64,000 nucleotides of DNA from Mucilaginibacter gracilis (GTDB lineage: Bacteria; Bacteroidota; Bacteroidia; Sphingobacteriales; Sphingobacteriaceae): assembly GCF_003633615.1 (NCBI RefSeq), contig NZ_RBKU01000001.1, positions 4,216,001 to 4,280,000 on the forward strand, written 5' to 3'. The stretch's first letter is position 1. Each line of letters opens with the position of its first letter. Under the pieces are notes generated by a model, which was not told where the DNA came from, ran no database searches, and saw only the letters and a list, made by a program, of their open reading frames with translations. A program made the position numbers and the translations under genes. Below are positions 50,408-59,783 of this stretch, piece after piece.

Positions 50408-53400
50408 ATGGTTTTTATAAAACATGCGTTGGTATCTGCATTTTTATTTTTGTTGGCAATTGTGCCGATTGGCCATTTGTGTGCGCAAGATTCGAGTATC
50501 CGTTTCAGGCATATTACCTACAGAGATGGTTTGTTTCAAAACCCGATAGCAACAATTCTTCAGGATAAAAGCGGCTACATTTGGATAGGTAGCTGGAATG
50601 GCCTTTCGCGATACGACGGCACCAACTTCAAAATTTTTCGTCCGAACGATTCAAGCGCAACCAATATCAGCCACAGCCGTATCAACAGGTTATATCAGGA
50701 CCAGCAGAACAGGCTATGGATAGGAACCGGCGGCGGATTAAACCTATTTGATAAACAAACTGAAACATTTAAGCATGTAGGGTTATCGAACTCCAAAGGC
50801 GGGGGTAATTTTATTACTGCAATACAGCAGGATAAAATGGGCAAAATATGGGTTGCAACATTTAGAGGTTTAAAATATGTTACCCCAAACCTGGAAGACC
50901 TGCATGCCGTAGACAAATGGAAAAAGCAAGATGCCGAATTATATGAGGGTGTTATTTTTTCGTTAGCCGAAGATGTTAGCCATACCATTTGGGTGGGTAT
51001 AAAATCGGGGCTTAAAAGATTTGATCCTAAAACTGGTAATTCGGTTGCGTTGCCCACAATTTTGGCAAATAATAAAGAGCTCTTATCGGCTAAAGCCATT
51101 GTTATTAAGTCGGATAAAGATGGATCGCTTTGGTTTGGGACGGAAAATAACGGCGTTTTTAGGTACGATGCCCGGGCCAATACCTGTACCCATTACATTA
51201 ACAAACCAAACGACCCCAAAAGCCTGCCATCCAACTGGATAAATGATTTGATTATTAAACAAAACCAGGTACTTATTGCTACAAGAAACGGTTTCGCAAT
51301 TTGGAATGCGGCTGGAAATAACTTTTCAAATTACCAGCATAATCCTAACAACTCCAAAACCTTGAGCGATGGATCGGTTTGGAGCCTCATGGCCGATCAT
51401 AGCGGTAATGTTTGGCTCGGTACCTATGCCGGCGGTATCAATATTTATTATCCGGGTAATTCAAATTTCTCCAACATTGGCGAACGGGTTGGTAATACCA
51501 TAGGGCTAAATAAGTTGCTGGCCGAATCGATAGTAGGAGATGAGGACGGTGGTTTATGGATTGGTTCGTTTGGCGGCGGGTTAAATTACATCAATCGGCA
51601 AAAAGGTTTGGTGGCCTATTACCCGGTATCTGATGAGATTAAAACGCTGATCAAAGACTCGGTTGATAATTTATGGGCGGGTACTTTAGATGGGCTGTTT
51701 AAATTTAACCGAAGTTCCAAAACCTTTAGATCCATCAAGCTCGAAACTTTTAATAATAAAACTGCCGCCAGGTTAATTAACGCACTTTTGCCTGTTAAAG
51801 AAGGTATTTGGGTGGGTACCAATGGCGCGGGCTTAAGCTTGATTAACTACGAGGGTAAAAAATTATTGCAATTAAGAGCCGATAGCAAGGGCAATGCAAG
51901 CATTGCCGATAACTACATTAACTGCCTGGTAAACGATGAGGACTTTTTATGGATTGGTACCCAAAATGGATTGAACCGCTACAACAAACTTTCGGGTGAG
52001 TTTAAACTGTACCGCCGTAAAAATGCGGGGTTAGGTAACAACAACGTTTTATCGCTTTATATAGATTCCCGAAAAAGGTTGTGGATTGGTACCGACGGTG
52101 GAGGATTAAATTATCTGGACAAAAAAACAGATAAGCTATATGCCATTAAACAAGCAGACGGATTGGTTGATAATTTAGTGGCCGGAATGATTTCTGACGC
52201 ATCCGGGGCATTATGGGTGAGTACAAATAATGGTTTGTCGCAGCTTGTTTTTGGTGATGCAGACTTCCCATTAAAAGCAGGTCACTATCAAATTCATAAT
52301 TATAACGCGGCTAACGGGTTGCAAAGCAATCAGTTTTTAGCAAACTCGGCGTACCGAACAGCCAACGGCGAACTTTTATTTGGTGGGATGAACGGCATTA
52401 CCACGTTTTATCCGGATAGGATTGTGAAAAATAAATACAGGCCCGAAATTTTGTTTACCGGCTTCCAGATCAATAATAAAGAGGTGGTTTTTGGTAAGAA
52501 ATCATACCTCAAATTTCCGTTGAACGAAACATCGCAACTAACGCTGCCTTACAATCAAAACAACTTTACGATAGGGTTTTCGGCACTAAATTTTATCAAT
52601 CCGGAAAAAAATAGCTATGCCTATATAATGGCGGGTTTGCGTAATAACGACCAGTGGATATTAACAGGCAATCAAAAAGAGGCCAGTTTTACCAATTTGG
52701 CGCCAGGGCACTATACCTTTACCGTTAAAGCGGCTAATAACGATGGCTACTGGAACGACGAGGGCAGGGTGCTGCAAATAGATATTTTGCCGCCGTTATG
52801 GGAAACCTGGTGGGCCTACTGCGTCTATGTTTGCGTGTCGGTATATATATTTTACAAGATCATCCAATTTTTCCAGATCCGTGCGCGGTTGGAACGCGAC
52901 CTGATCAACGAGCATCTTCACAACGAAAGGCAGGAAGAGTTTTACAAAATGAAGCTCGACTTTTTTACAAATATATCTCACGAGATACGTACACCGCTAA
53001 CGCTTATTTTGGGTCCGGTTGAAAATTTGTACAATATTACCCTGGATAATAGTGGCATCAACAGGCAGGTTTTGCAAATTAAAAGCAATGCCGAGCGATT
53101 GCTTAGACTAGTTGGTGAACTGTTAGATTTTAGAAAAGCAGAAACCGGTAATATGGTTTTATATGTAAAGCGTAACGAGGTTGTATCGTTTGTAAAAGAG
53201 ATCTTTCTTTCTTTTACCGCGCTGGCCGAAAGCCGAAACATCAGCTACAGCTTTAATACAGAACATTCGGAATGCTACTTATATACCGACCATGACCAGT
53301 TGGAGAAGGTGTTTTTTAATTTACTTTCAAACGCGTTTAAATTCACGCCAAATAATGGCCGTATATCTGTAAATATTAGTGATAATGAAGCCGAATTGGT

Positions 53401-54505
53401 AGTTAATATAACAGACAATGGAAAGGGTATACCACTGGAACACCAACCCAAGTTATTTACCAACTATTACCAGGTGCATGATGAGCAATCCAATTCGGGA
53501 ACCGGGGTTGGCCTGGCTTTATCAAAAAGCATTGTTGAATTGCACCAGGGTAATATTGCTTTTAAAAGCACTCCTCAATTATTAAACAAAGAAGGTAACA
53601 CAACGTTTACGGTAAAATTACCACATAGTATTGTACCGGGTAACAATGTTCATTTAATTGAAGATACGTATAAAGTGGAAAGTGCTTACTCGTTTGAAAG
53701 ACAAACGGGTATTGAGCTACCCGTAAACACGGCAAGCCACCCGGCCGGCCAAAAGGGATTAATTGTTTTGGCGGAGGATAACCCCGAACTGCGCGATTTT
53801 ATTGTTGAATCGTTGCCCGGTTATCAAATCAAAGCCTTTGAAAACGGCTTAGCGGCTTTTGATTATGCTATACAGCAAATTCCGGATGTGATTATTAGCG
53901 ATGTAATGATGCCTGTGATGGACGGCCTGGAGTTTTGCCGGAAATTGAAAACAGATGACCGAACCAGCCATATTCCTGTTATTTTGCTAACCGCTTTGGC
54001 TACGCATATTCACCAGGTAAACGGTTTGCAAACCGGCGCCGATATTTACCTAACCAAGCCATTCAGCGTTAAATTGCTGGAGTTAAACGTAAACAACCTG
54101 TTACTGTCGAGGCTGGTGATGCGCGAAAAATTTAGCCGGCAAATGGTACTGCATCCTCAACAGGTAATACTCAATAACCCCGATGAGATTTTTATCAATA
54201 AACTGATGAAGATTGTTGATGAAAATATGAGTGATGCCGATTTTGGTGTTGTTGCCTTAGGGGTTGAAATTGGGATGAGTAAAACCGTACTATTTAAAAA
54301 GATATGCGCACTGACTGACCTTTCGCCTGCTGACTTTATCAAGTCGATGCGGTTAAAAAAAGCAGCAGATATTTTACAGCAAAATAACATAACGGTTAGT
54401 GAAGTAACGCCGATGGTTGGATTTAACGACACTAAATACTTTAGTCGGGAGTTTAAAAAAATGTACGGTAAATCTCCTTCCGAATGGCGTTCCACTGCAT
54501 CCTGA
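50408..54505 (+). CDS. Hybrid two-component system regulator (HTCS) of the polysaccharide locus
   Basis: 1365 residues in one chain. Signal peptide (to about residue 25), two seven-bladed-type periplasmic beta propellers made of Reg_prop repeats (GLFQNPIATILQDKSGYIWIG and many WIGT blades, about 30-700), and a Y_Y_Y domain (about 705-790). One TM helix follows (about 800-820), then HisKA with H858 in ISHEIRTPLTLI, HATPase (NLLSNAFKF, DNGKGI, GTGVGLAL), a receiver with phospho-acceptor D1165 (ISDVMMPVMDG), and a C-terminal AraC-type HTH (about 1265-1360). It senses an oligosaccharide in the periplasm and activates the adjacent susCD/hydrolase genes. Confidence 0.95.
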   Translation: MVFIKHALVSAFLFLLAIVPIGHLCAQDSSIRFRHITYRDGLFQNPIATILQDKSGYIWIGSWNGLSRYDGTNFKIFRPNDSSATNISHSRINRLYQDQQNRLWIGTGGGLNLFDKQTETFKHVGLSNSKGGGNFITAIQQDKMGKIWVATFRGLKYVTPNLEDLHAVDKWKKQDAELYEGVIFSLAEDVSHTIWVGIKSGLKRFDPKTGNSVALPTILANNKELLSAKAIVIKSDKDGSLWFGTENNGVFRYDARANTCTHYINKPNDPKSLPSNWINDLIIKQNQVLIATRNGFAIWNAAGNNFSNYQHNPNNSKTLSDGSVWSLMADHSGNVWLGTYAGGINIYYPGNSNFSNIGERVGNTIGLNKLLAESIVGDEDGGLWIGSFGGGLNYINRQKGLVAYYPVSDEIKTLIKDSVDNLWAGTLDGLFKFNRSSKTFRSIKLETFNNKTAARLINALLPVKEGIWVGTNGAGLSLINYEGKKLLQLRADSKGNASIADNYINCLVNDEDFLWIGTQNGLNRYNKLSGEFKLYRRKNAGLGNNNVLSLYIDSRKRLWIGTDGGGLNYLDKKTDKLYAIKQADGLVDNLVAGMISDASGALWVSTNNGLSQLVFGDADFPLKAGHYQIHNYNAANGLQSNQFLANSAYRTANGELLFGGMNGITTFYPDRIVKNKYRPEILFTGFQINNKEVVFGKKSYLKFPLNETSQLTLPYNQNNFTIGFSALNFINPEKNSYAYIMAGLRNNDQWILTGNQKEASFTNLAPGHYTFTVKAANNDGYWNDEGRVLQIDILPPLWETWWAYCVYVCVSVYIFYKIIQFFQIRARLERDLINEHLHNERQEEFYKMKLDFFTNISHEIRTPLTLILGPVENLYNITLDNSGINRQVLQIKSNAERLLRLVGELLDFRKAETGNMVLYVKRNEVVSFVKEIFLSFTALAESRNISYSFNTEHSECYLYTDHDQLEKVFFNLLSNAFKFTPNNGRISVNISDNEAELVVNITDNGKGIPLEHQPKLFTNYYQVHDEQSNSGTGVGLALSKSIVELHQGNIAFKSTPQLLNKEGNTTFTVKLPHSIVPGNNVHLIEDTYKVESAYSFERQTGIELPVNTASHPAGQKGLIVLAEDNPELRDFIVESLPGYQIKAFENGLAAFDYAIQQIPDVIISDVMMPVMDGLEFCRKLKTDDRTSHIPVILLTALATHIHQVNGLQTGADIYLTKPFSVKLLELNVNNLLLSRLVMREKFSRQMVLHPQQVILNNPDEIFINKLMKIVDENMSDADFGVVALGVEIGMSKTVLFKKICALTDLSPADFIKSMRLKKAADILQQNNITVSEVTPMVGFNDTKYFSREFKKMYGKSPSEWRSTAS

Positions 54506-54827
54506 TTTTGCGGCTAATACACTAACAGAATAAAGCATCATCATTGTTTTTTTTAGTTATCCCTTATTAAAAGAGCGATTTAAGTCGAAAAAAGTCATTT
54601 TTTACCCTAATTAAAGTCTTTTCGTTTACTCGTTTTCATGGGGCTTATTTACAAATTTGCCCTAACCAATTAACAACGGGTTACGCCCGTTTTTCTTTAA
54701 CCATAAATAAATACTCTATGATGAAGCAGAACAACTGTCTCAAATCGACGTAGCTAACCAAGCTTTTTAGCACCTGCTCCCAGGGCCAAACCTATAAACC
54801 AATGTATAAACCATTAAAATATAAAAT
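54506..54827 (+). promoter_or_regulatory. Leader and putative control region of the susC operon
   Basis: 322 bp between the HTCS and SusC genes. Three direct AAGTC words at 54582, 54592 and 54614 (spacings 10 and 22 bp) may be an AraC-type binding array for the HTCS. Further on, AACGGG-TTACG-CCCGTT followed by TTTCTTT (54676-54697) is a short hairpin that could end HTCS transcripts. No reading frame is credible here. Confidence 0.4.
54676..54697 (+). terminator. Short hairpin with T-rich tail in front of susC
   Basis: 6-bp stem AACGGG with CCCGTT, a 5-nt loop, then TTTCTTT. Weak terminator or leader attenuator, about 170 bp after the HTCS stop. Confidence 0.45.
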
Positions 54828-57800
54828 ATGAGATTATTGTACCCGCAATTTTTAAGCAAACTAAAAATATCCTCGTATGGACGAGTTTTAAAGTTGCTGA
54901 TTTTCGCTCTTTCTCTTCAAATTTCTACAGCCTACGCTCAAAGCATCACCATCAGGGGTAAAGTAAGAGATAGCAAAAACGTTCCGCTCCCGGGCGCTAC
55001 AGTTAAAGTAAAAGGCACTACAACCGCCACGGTAACCAGCGTTAACGGCGATTATACCATTAAGGTACCCGATACTAAGGCTATACTGGTTTTTAGTTTC
55101 ATTAGCTTCCAAACCCAGGAGCAACTGGTTGGCAGTAAATTACAGATAGATGTGCTATTAGAAGAAGCAACCAATACATTAAATGATGTGGTTGTGGTTG
55201 GTTATGGCGAGATGAAAAAGAAATTGCTGTCAACCGCAGTGAGTTCTGTAGGCGCAAAACAGATAGAAGACAGGTTGGTAGCTACCCCAGGAGAGGCATT
55301 GGCCGGTCAGATTTCGGGCGTTCAGGTATCACAGTCAATGGGTGATCCCGGTTCGGCTCCAGTTATTACCGTTCGCGGTCTGGGCTCAATTGGTGCAGGC
55401 AACAGCCCCTTATTTGTTGTCGACGGTTATCCATTAAATAGCGCAGATGATTTTAACAACATCAACCCTGCGGATATTGAAACGGTACAGGTACTGAAAG
55501 ATGCCGCTGCCGCTGCAATATATGGATCGCGAGGGGGTAACGGTATCATTATCGTAACCACTAAACGGGGTAAATCCGGGTCGACAAAATTTAACCTGAG
55601 TACTAATATTGGTGTTGCTAACGTGTCAAAAAAAGTTGATGTGCTAAACAAAGACCAGTATGTTGATTATGTAAAAGACGCTTTTGCCAATTCGGCCAAA
55701 ACCTTGCCGGCCATATATAACGATCCATCATCGCTTGTTAATACAGATTGGCAGAACGAGATTTTTCAACGTGGCTTAACAAGTTCTTATGCTTTATCCG
55801 CTTCGGGGGGTAATGATAAGGTTACTTTTAACACAACCGGTTCATATTTTAAGCAAACAGGCTTAATTAAGGCTACCGATTTTGACCGCTATACGTTACG
55901 CGCCAGTATGGATGCGCAGCTAACCAAAAAATTAAAATTAAGTTTTAATATAGCTCCTTCCTATGCCATTAACGATCAGACCGCTACTGGTGGCGGATTG
56001 AATAATGCGCTTATCAACGGCATCGGCGTAAACCCATCCGGCGTGGGTGGTACGGTTATCAGTGCGCTTCTGCAACCGCCCATATTACCCGTGCGCCAGC
56101 CCAACGGCGATTACTCTAATGCTACGGTAGTTTTATCGGGTGGAGGACAAACCTTTAGCGGAAACCCTTATAACCCCGTTGCCGTACTTGACCTGTATAA
56201 AGACAGAACAACTACCAGCCGGGTATTATCAAATACGGCGTTGGAATACGACATTATTAAAGGATTAAAATTTAGAACCAATTTTGGTTTTGAAGGGATA
56301 TTTAACAACCGCAGTTGGTTTGTACCGTCAACGCTACAGTCAGACAATGGCCCAACTGCAAACATCAACAACCCCTTATTAACCAATATAAGGGCTCGTA
56401 CCACACAAGGTACTAACTATAACTATGTTTCGGAAAATACCCTGAATTACAATACTAAAATAGGCAGAAATCATAGCCTTTCGTTACTGGCCGGTTATTC
56501 GTTCCAAAAAAACACGTATACCGAAACCAGCCAGGCCGGGCAAAACGGCACTGTTACCAATTCAATTATCGAGAATCCAAATGATGCAGGGGTTATCTTA
56601 GGCACCTATTCGCGAAGCGACAATGCCCTCATCTCCGGCTTCGGACGTGCAAATTATAGTTATAAAGATAAATATCTGTTATCAGCTTCGATACGCACAG
56701 ATGGATCATCCCGGTTTGGATTAAATAAGCAATATGCTACTTTTCCGGCATTCTCTGCCGCATGGCGCGTTGCCGAAGAGGGTTTTATGAAAAACATTAC
56801 AGCAATCAGCGAGCTTAAAGTGCGCGGCAGCTATGGCGTTAGCGGTAACAATAACATTGGGAATTACAGCTCGCAAAGTTATGCTACGCAGGTTAATTAT
56901 GTTTTTGGCGCCGGTAATGCCTCGCCGGTGTTTGGCTTTTCGCCAAGCACACTGGCCAATGCCGACCTAACCTGGGAAACCAACAAGCAAACTGATATTG
57001 GTTTGGAAATAGGTTTATTAGGCGACCGCATTTACTTTACGGCCGATGCCTATCACAGGTTAACCACTAATTTGCTTTTAAGCCGTGGTGTACCTGGAAT
57101 TTATGGCTACGCTAATACCATATTCACCAACGTTGGCTCGGTTGAAAACAATGGCTTGGAGTTTTCGATTAAAACGGCCAATTTAACCGGTAAGCTGAAA
57201 TGGACTACGGACGCTAATATATCTTTTAACCAAAACAAGGTTATCAGCCTTACAGATGATGGTAATTTTGTAGGCTATGATGCGGCCTTCGGTTACACCA
57301 ATTCTATCCGTGTTGTACCTGGGGAGGCCATGAGCAGTTTTTATGGTTACAGGCAGATAGGTGTTTACCGCGATGCGGCAGATGTAGCGGCCAGCCCCAA
57401 ATGGGCAGCTGGCGGTTCGGTACCCGGCGATGTTAAGTATGAAGACGTTAACGGCGACGGCAAAATTGATGCCAGTGATATTGTAAATATCGGTAGCCCT
57501 TTGCCCAAGTTTAACTATGGCTTCACCAATAGGTTTGACTACAAAAATTTTAATTTAAGCTTCCTTTTCCAGGGTACTTATGGTAACAAAGTTTTAAACT
57601 CGGCAGACCGTTACACCGATTATTATAACGGATCTTTCAACGTTCGCACCAATGCCTTAAACCGCTGGCGATCAGCCACCGATCAGGGTGATGGTTTTAC
57701 ACCACGTGCCGCGGTTACCAATCCCTCATCAACAACAGTTGTATCTACCCGTAACATCTTTGATGGGTCTTACCTGCGCTTGCGCAATGTTACCCTGGGC

Positions 57801-58013
57801 TATTCTCTAGCTGGTAATGTTTTAAGAAAGTTAAGAATCAATAGTGCACGGATGTTTCTAACGGCCGAGAACTTAGCAACATTCACAAAATATTTTGGGT
57901 ATAACCCCGAGGTTAACGTATGGGCCGGATCATCAGCGCCACGTTACGGTGTTGATCAGGGTACGTATCCGCTTCCACGCACCTTTTCGGTGGGTTTAAA
58001 TGTTGGCTTTTAA
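54828..58013 (+). CDS. SusC/RagA-family TonB-dependent outer-membrane transporter
   Basis: 1061 residues. N-terminal signal (to about residue 38, ...STAYAQ), a carboxypeptidase-D-regulatory-like domain (ITIRGKVRDSKNVPLPGATVKVKGT), the TonB box region and plug (DVVVVGYGEMKKKLLSTAVSSV, ITVRGLGSIGAGNSPLFVVDGYPL, VLKDAAAAAIYGSRGGNGIIIVTTKRGK), then a 22-strand barrel. It ends in the aromatic PRTFSVGLNVGF, as expected for outer-membrane insertion. Imports oligosaccharides with the SusD lid encoded 18 bp downstream. No N-terminal STN domain, so TonB-dependent uptake without anti-sigma signalling; control is by the HTCS upstream. Confidence 0.95.
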   Translation: MRLLYPQFLSKLKISSYGRVLKLLIFALSLQISTAYAQSITIRGKVRDSKNVPLPGATVKVKGTTTATVTSVNGDYTIKVPDTKAILVFSFISFQTQEQLVGSKLQIDVLLEEATNTLNDVVVVGYGEMKKKLLSTAVSSVGAKQIEDRLVATPGEALAGQISGVQVSQSMGDPGSAPVITVRGLGSIGAGNSPLFVVDGYPLNSADDFNNINPADIETVQVLKDAAAAAIYGSRGGNGIIIVTTKRGKSGSTKFNLSTNIGVANVSKKVDVLNKDQYVDYVKDAFANSAKTLPAIYNDPSSLVNTDWQNEIFQRGLTSSYALSASGGNDKVTFNTTGSYFKQTGLIKATDFDRYTLRASMDAQLTKKLKLSFNIAPSYAINDQTATGGGLNNALINGIGVNPSGVGGTVISALLQPPILPVRQPNGDYSNATVVLSGGGQTFSGNPYNPVAVLDLYKDRTTTSRVLSNTALEYDIIKGLKFRTNFGFEGIFNNRSWFVPSTLQSDNGPTANINNPLLTNIRARTTQGTNYNYVSENTLNYNTKIGRNHSLSLLAGYSFQKNTYTETSQAGQNGTVTNSIIENPNDAGVILGTYSRSDNALISGFGRANYSYKDKYLLSASIRTDGSSRFGLNKQYATFPAFSAAWRVAEEGFMKNITAISELKVRGSYGVSGNNNIGNYSSQSYATQVNYVFGAGNASPVFGFSPSTLANADLTWETNKQTDIGLEIGLLGDRIYFTADAYHRLTTNLLLSRGVPGIYGYANTIFTNVGSVENNGLEFSIKTANLTGKLKWTTDANISFNQNKVISLTDDGNFVGYDAAFGYTNSIRVVPGEAMSSFYGYRQIGVYRDAADVAASPKWAAGGSVPGDVKYEDVNGDGKIDASDIVNIGSPLPKFNYGFTNRFDYKNFNLSFLFQGTYGNKVLNSADRYTDYYNGSFNVRTNALNRWRSATDQGDGFTPRAAVTNPSSTTVVSTRNIFDGSYLRLRNVTLGYSLAGNVLRKLRINSARMFLTAENLATFTKYFGYNPEVNVWAGSSAPRYGVDQGTYPLPRTFSVGLNVGF

Positions 58014-58031
58014 TTATATAACAAGATTATT

Positions 58032-59762
58032 ATGAAAAAATATATAGCAATGTTGATGTTCCTTGTAGTTACCGGGACATCCTGCAAAAAGGATTTTATA
58101 GAACTGAGTGATCCAACTAAAATTTCGGTGGATGACCTGTACTCGGATGCAAATGGCCTGGGCCTTGCTGTAACGGCAGCTTACGGTGCTTTGCAGGATA
58201 TTTACGGCAAGGGTACGAGTGGTACGGGTATGTATCTGTTTACCGATGTACCATCGGATAACAGCAATGCACTTGTTTCTGGCGCAGGTTTGGGCGATTT
58301 TGACCTGTTTACTGTTGCGCCCGAAAATGTTAACTTATCAACCCAATGGCAAAATCTTTACAGGTGCATAGCGCGTTGTAACGCCATCATTGGCCGCGCA
58401 CCCGGCATCAGCATGAGTGCCACTTTAAGAGACCGTTACATTGCCGAAGCTAAATTTTTAAGGGCTTTATCATACTTTAACGCGGTTAGGATATGGGGCG
58501 GTATTCCGCTGGTAACTAAAGAGATCGCATCGATAGATGAATCGTTAGGTTATGGCCGCGAAACGGTTGACAACGTTTACGCGCAAATTGAAAAGGACCT
58601 GAGCGACGCCGAAACTGTTTTACCTGCAACCTATGCCGCTGCCGATTTGGGCCGGGCCACCAGCGGTGCCGCAAAAGCAATATTGGGCAAAGTATATTTA
58701 ACCGAGAAAAAATTTCAGCAATGTAAAAGCAAGCTTGCCGAGTTGCTTCCAAAGGCTACTAATGCCTGGGGCTACGATTTGTTGCCGCTTTACAGCGATG
58801 TGTTTAATACGGCTAACGAGATGAACAAGGAAATTATTTTTGCGGTGCGTTACACCAAGGGCGGTTTGGGTACTGGCAGCCCGTTTTTCAATTGGTTTGT
58901 ACCCAATCAAAGCGGCTCTACTATTGCTACTGTTGGCGGTGGTTCGGGTTTCAACACCATCATGCAAGATTTGTACGATGCCTTTCCCACAAACGATCTT
59001 CGTCGCGGTTATTCTATCGCCAACTATGTTACATCGGCCAACGTTACTTATTATTACACCAAAAAATATACTGATGTACCGGCCAACGCCAACGACAGCA
59101 ATAATGACTGGATAGTGATACGTTACGCTGATGTGCTACTGATGTATGCCGAAGCCGATAACGAAATTAACAACGGCCCAAGCACTACAGCTATTGATGC
59201 CGTTAACCAGGTTAGGCGCCGCGGCTACGGGCATTTTGTAAATGGCGAAACATTGGGCAGCGTTACGGTTGTAAACGGTGGTGCAAGCTATACTTCGGCA
59301 CCAACGGTAGCAATAAGCGGCGGTGGGGCAACCAGCAATGCCACGGCTACTGCAACTATATCGGGCGGTAAGGTAACGGCCATTAACATTGTTACAGCGG
59401 GGCAAAACTATACAAGTAACCCTACCGTAACCATTACCGGCGGTGGTGGTACCGGTGCTACAGCTACAGCCATTATCACCAAAATTACGGATAACGATGT
59501 TACTGCTGCTCAAACTGCTTCGCACGATGCGTTTAAATTAGCACTTGAAACTGAGCGTCGTTTAGAACTCAATATGGAAGGCCACCGCTGGTTTGATTTG
59601 CTGCGTACAGATCGTGCTGTGGATGTAATGAATGCGTCTTTTAATAAATATCAAACTAAAAATGGCACGGTAGTTATCCAGATATCGGCTCCGCATGCCT
59701 TATTGTTTCCAATTCCGCTCAGGGAAATACAGATTAATCCTAAACTGACTCAAAATCCATAA
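58032..59762 (+). CDS. SusD/RagB-family surface glycan-binding lipoprotein with a repeat insertion
   Basis: 576 residues. Lipobox GTSC (Cys at 18). Helical SusD core: LYSDANGLGLAVTAAYGALQDI, YIAEAKFLRALSYFNAVRIWGGIPLVT, VIRYADVLLMYAEADNEIN, and the C-terminal ALETERRLELNMEGHRWFDLLRT. Between AVNQVRRRGYG and the C-terminal helices lies an extra stretch at about residues 408-484, made of two similar repeats (VVNGGASYTSAPTVAISGGG / VTAGQNYTSNPTVTITGGGG, each followed by an Ala/Thr-rich ATATA strand). Normal SusD proteins have only a short loop here. SusD caps the SusC barrel and binds the glycan; the insertion may extend the binding surface. Confidence 0.93.
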   Translation: MKKYIAMLMFLVVTGTSCKKDFIELSDPTKISVDDLYSDANGLGLAVTAAYGALQDIYGKGTSGTGMYLFTDVPSDNSNALVSGAGLGDFDLFTVAPENVNLSTQWQNLYRCIARCNAIIGRAPGISMSATLRDRYIAEAKFLRALSYFNAVRIWGGIPLVTKEIASIDESLGYGRETVDNVYAQIEKDLSDAETVLPATYAAADLGRATSGAAKAILGKVYLTEKKFQQCKSKLAELLPKATNAWGYDLLPLYSDVFNTANEMNKEIIFAVRYTKGGLGTGSPFFNWFVPNQSGSTIATVGGGSGFNTIMQDLYDAFPTNDLRRGYSIANYVTSANVTYYYTKKYTDVPANANDSNNDWIVIRYADVLLMYAEADNEINNGPSTTAIDAVNQVRRRGYGHFVNGETLGSVTVVNGGASYTSAPTVAISGGGATSNATATATISGGKVTAINIVTAGQNYTSNPTVTITGGGGTGATATAIITKITDNDVTAAQTASHDAFKLALETERRLELNMEGHRWFDLLRTDRAVDVMNASFNKYQTKNGTVVIQISAPHALLFPIPLREIQINPKLTQNP

Positions 59763-59783
59763 TCAATTCAAATATTGATAAAC

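Noticed and set aside
59136..59525. 129-residue minus-strand ORF opposite susD
   Set aside because: It is the shadow of the Gly/Ala/Thr-rich repeat insertion, with no signal, motif or start context.
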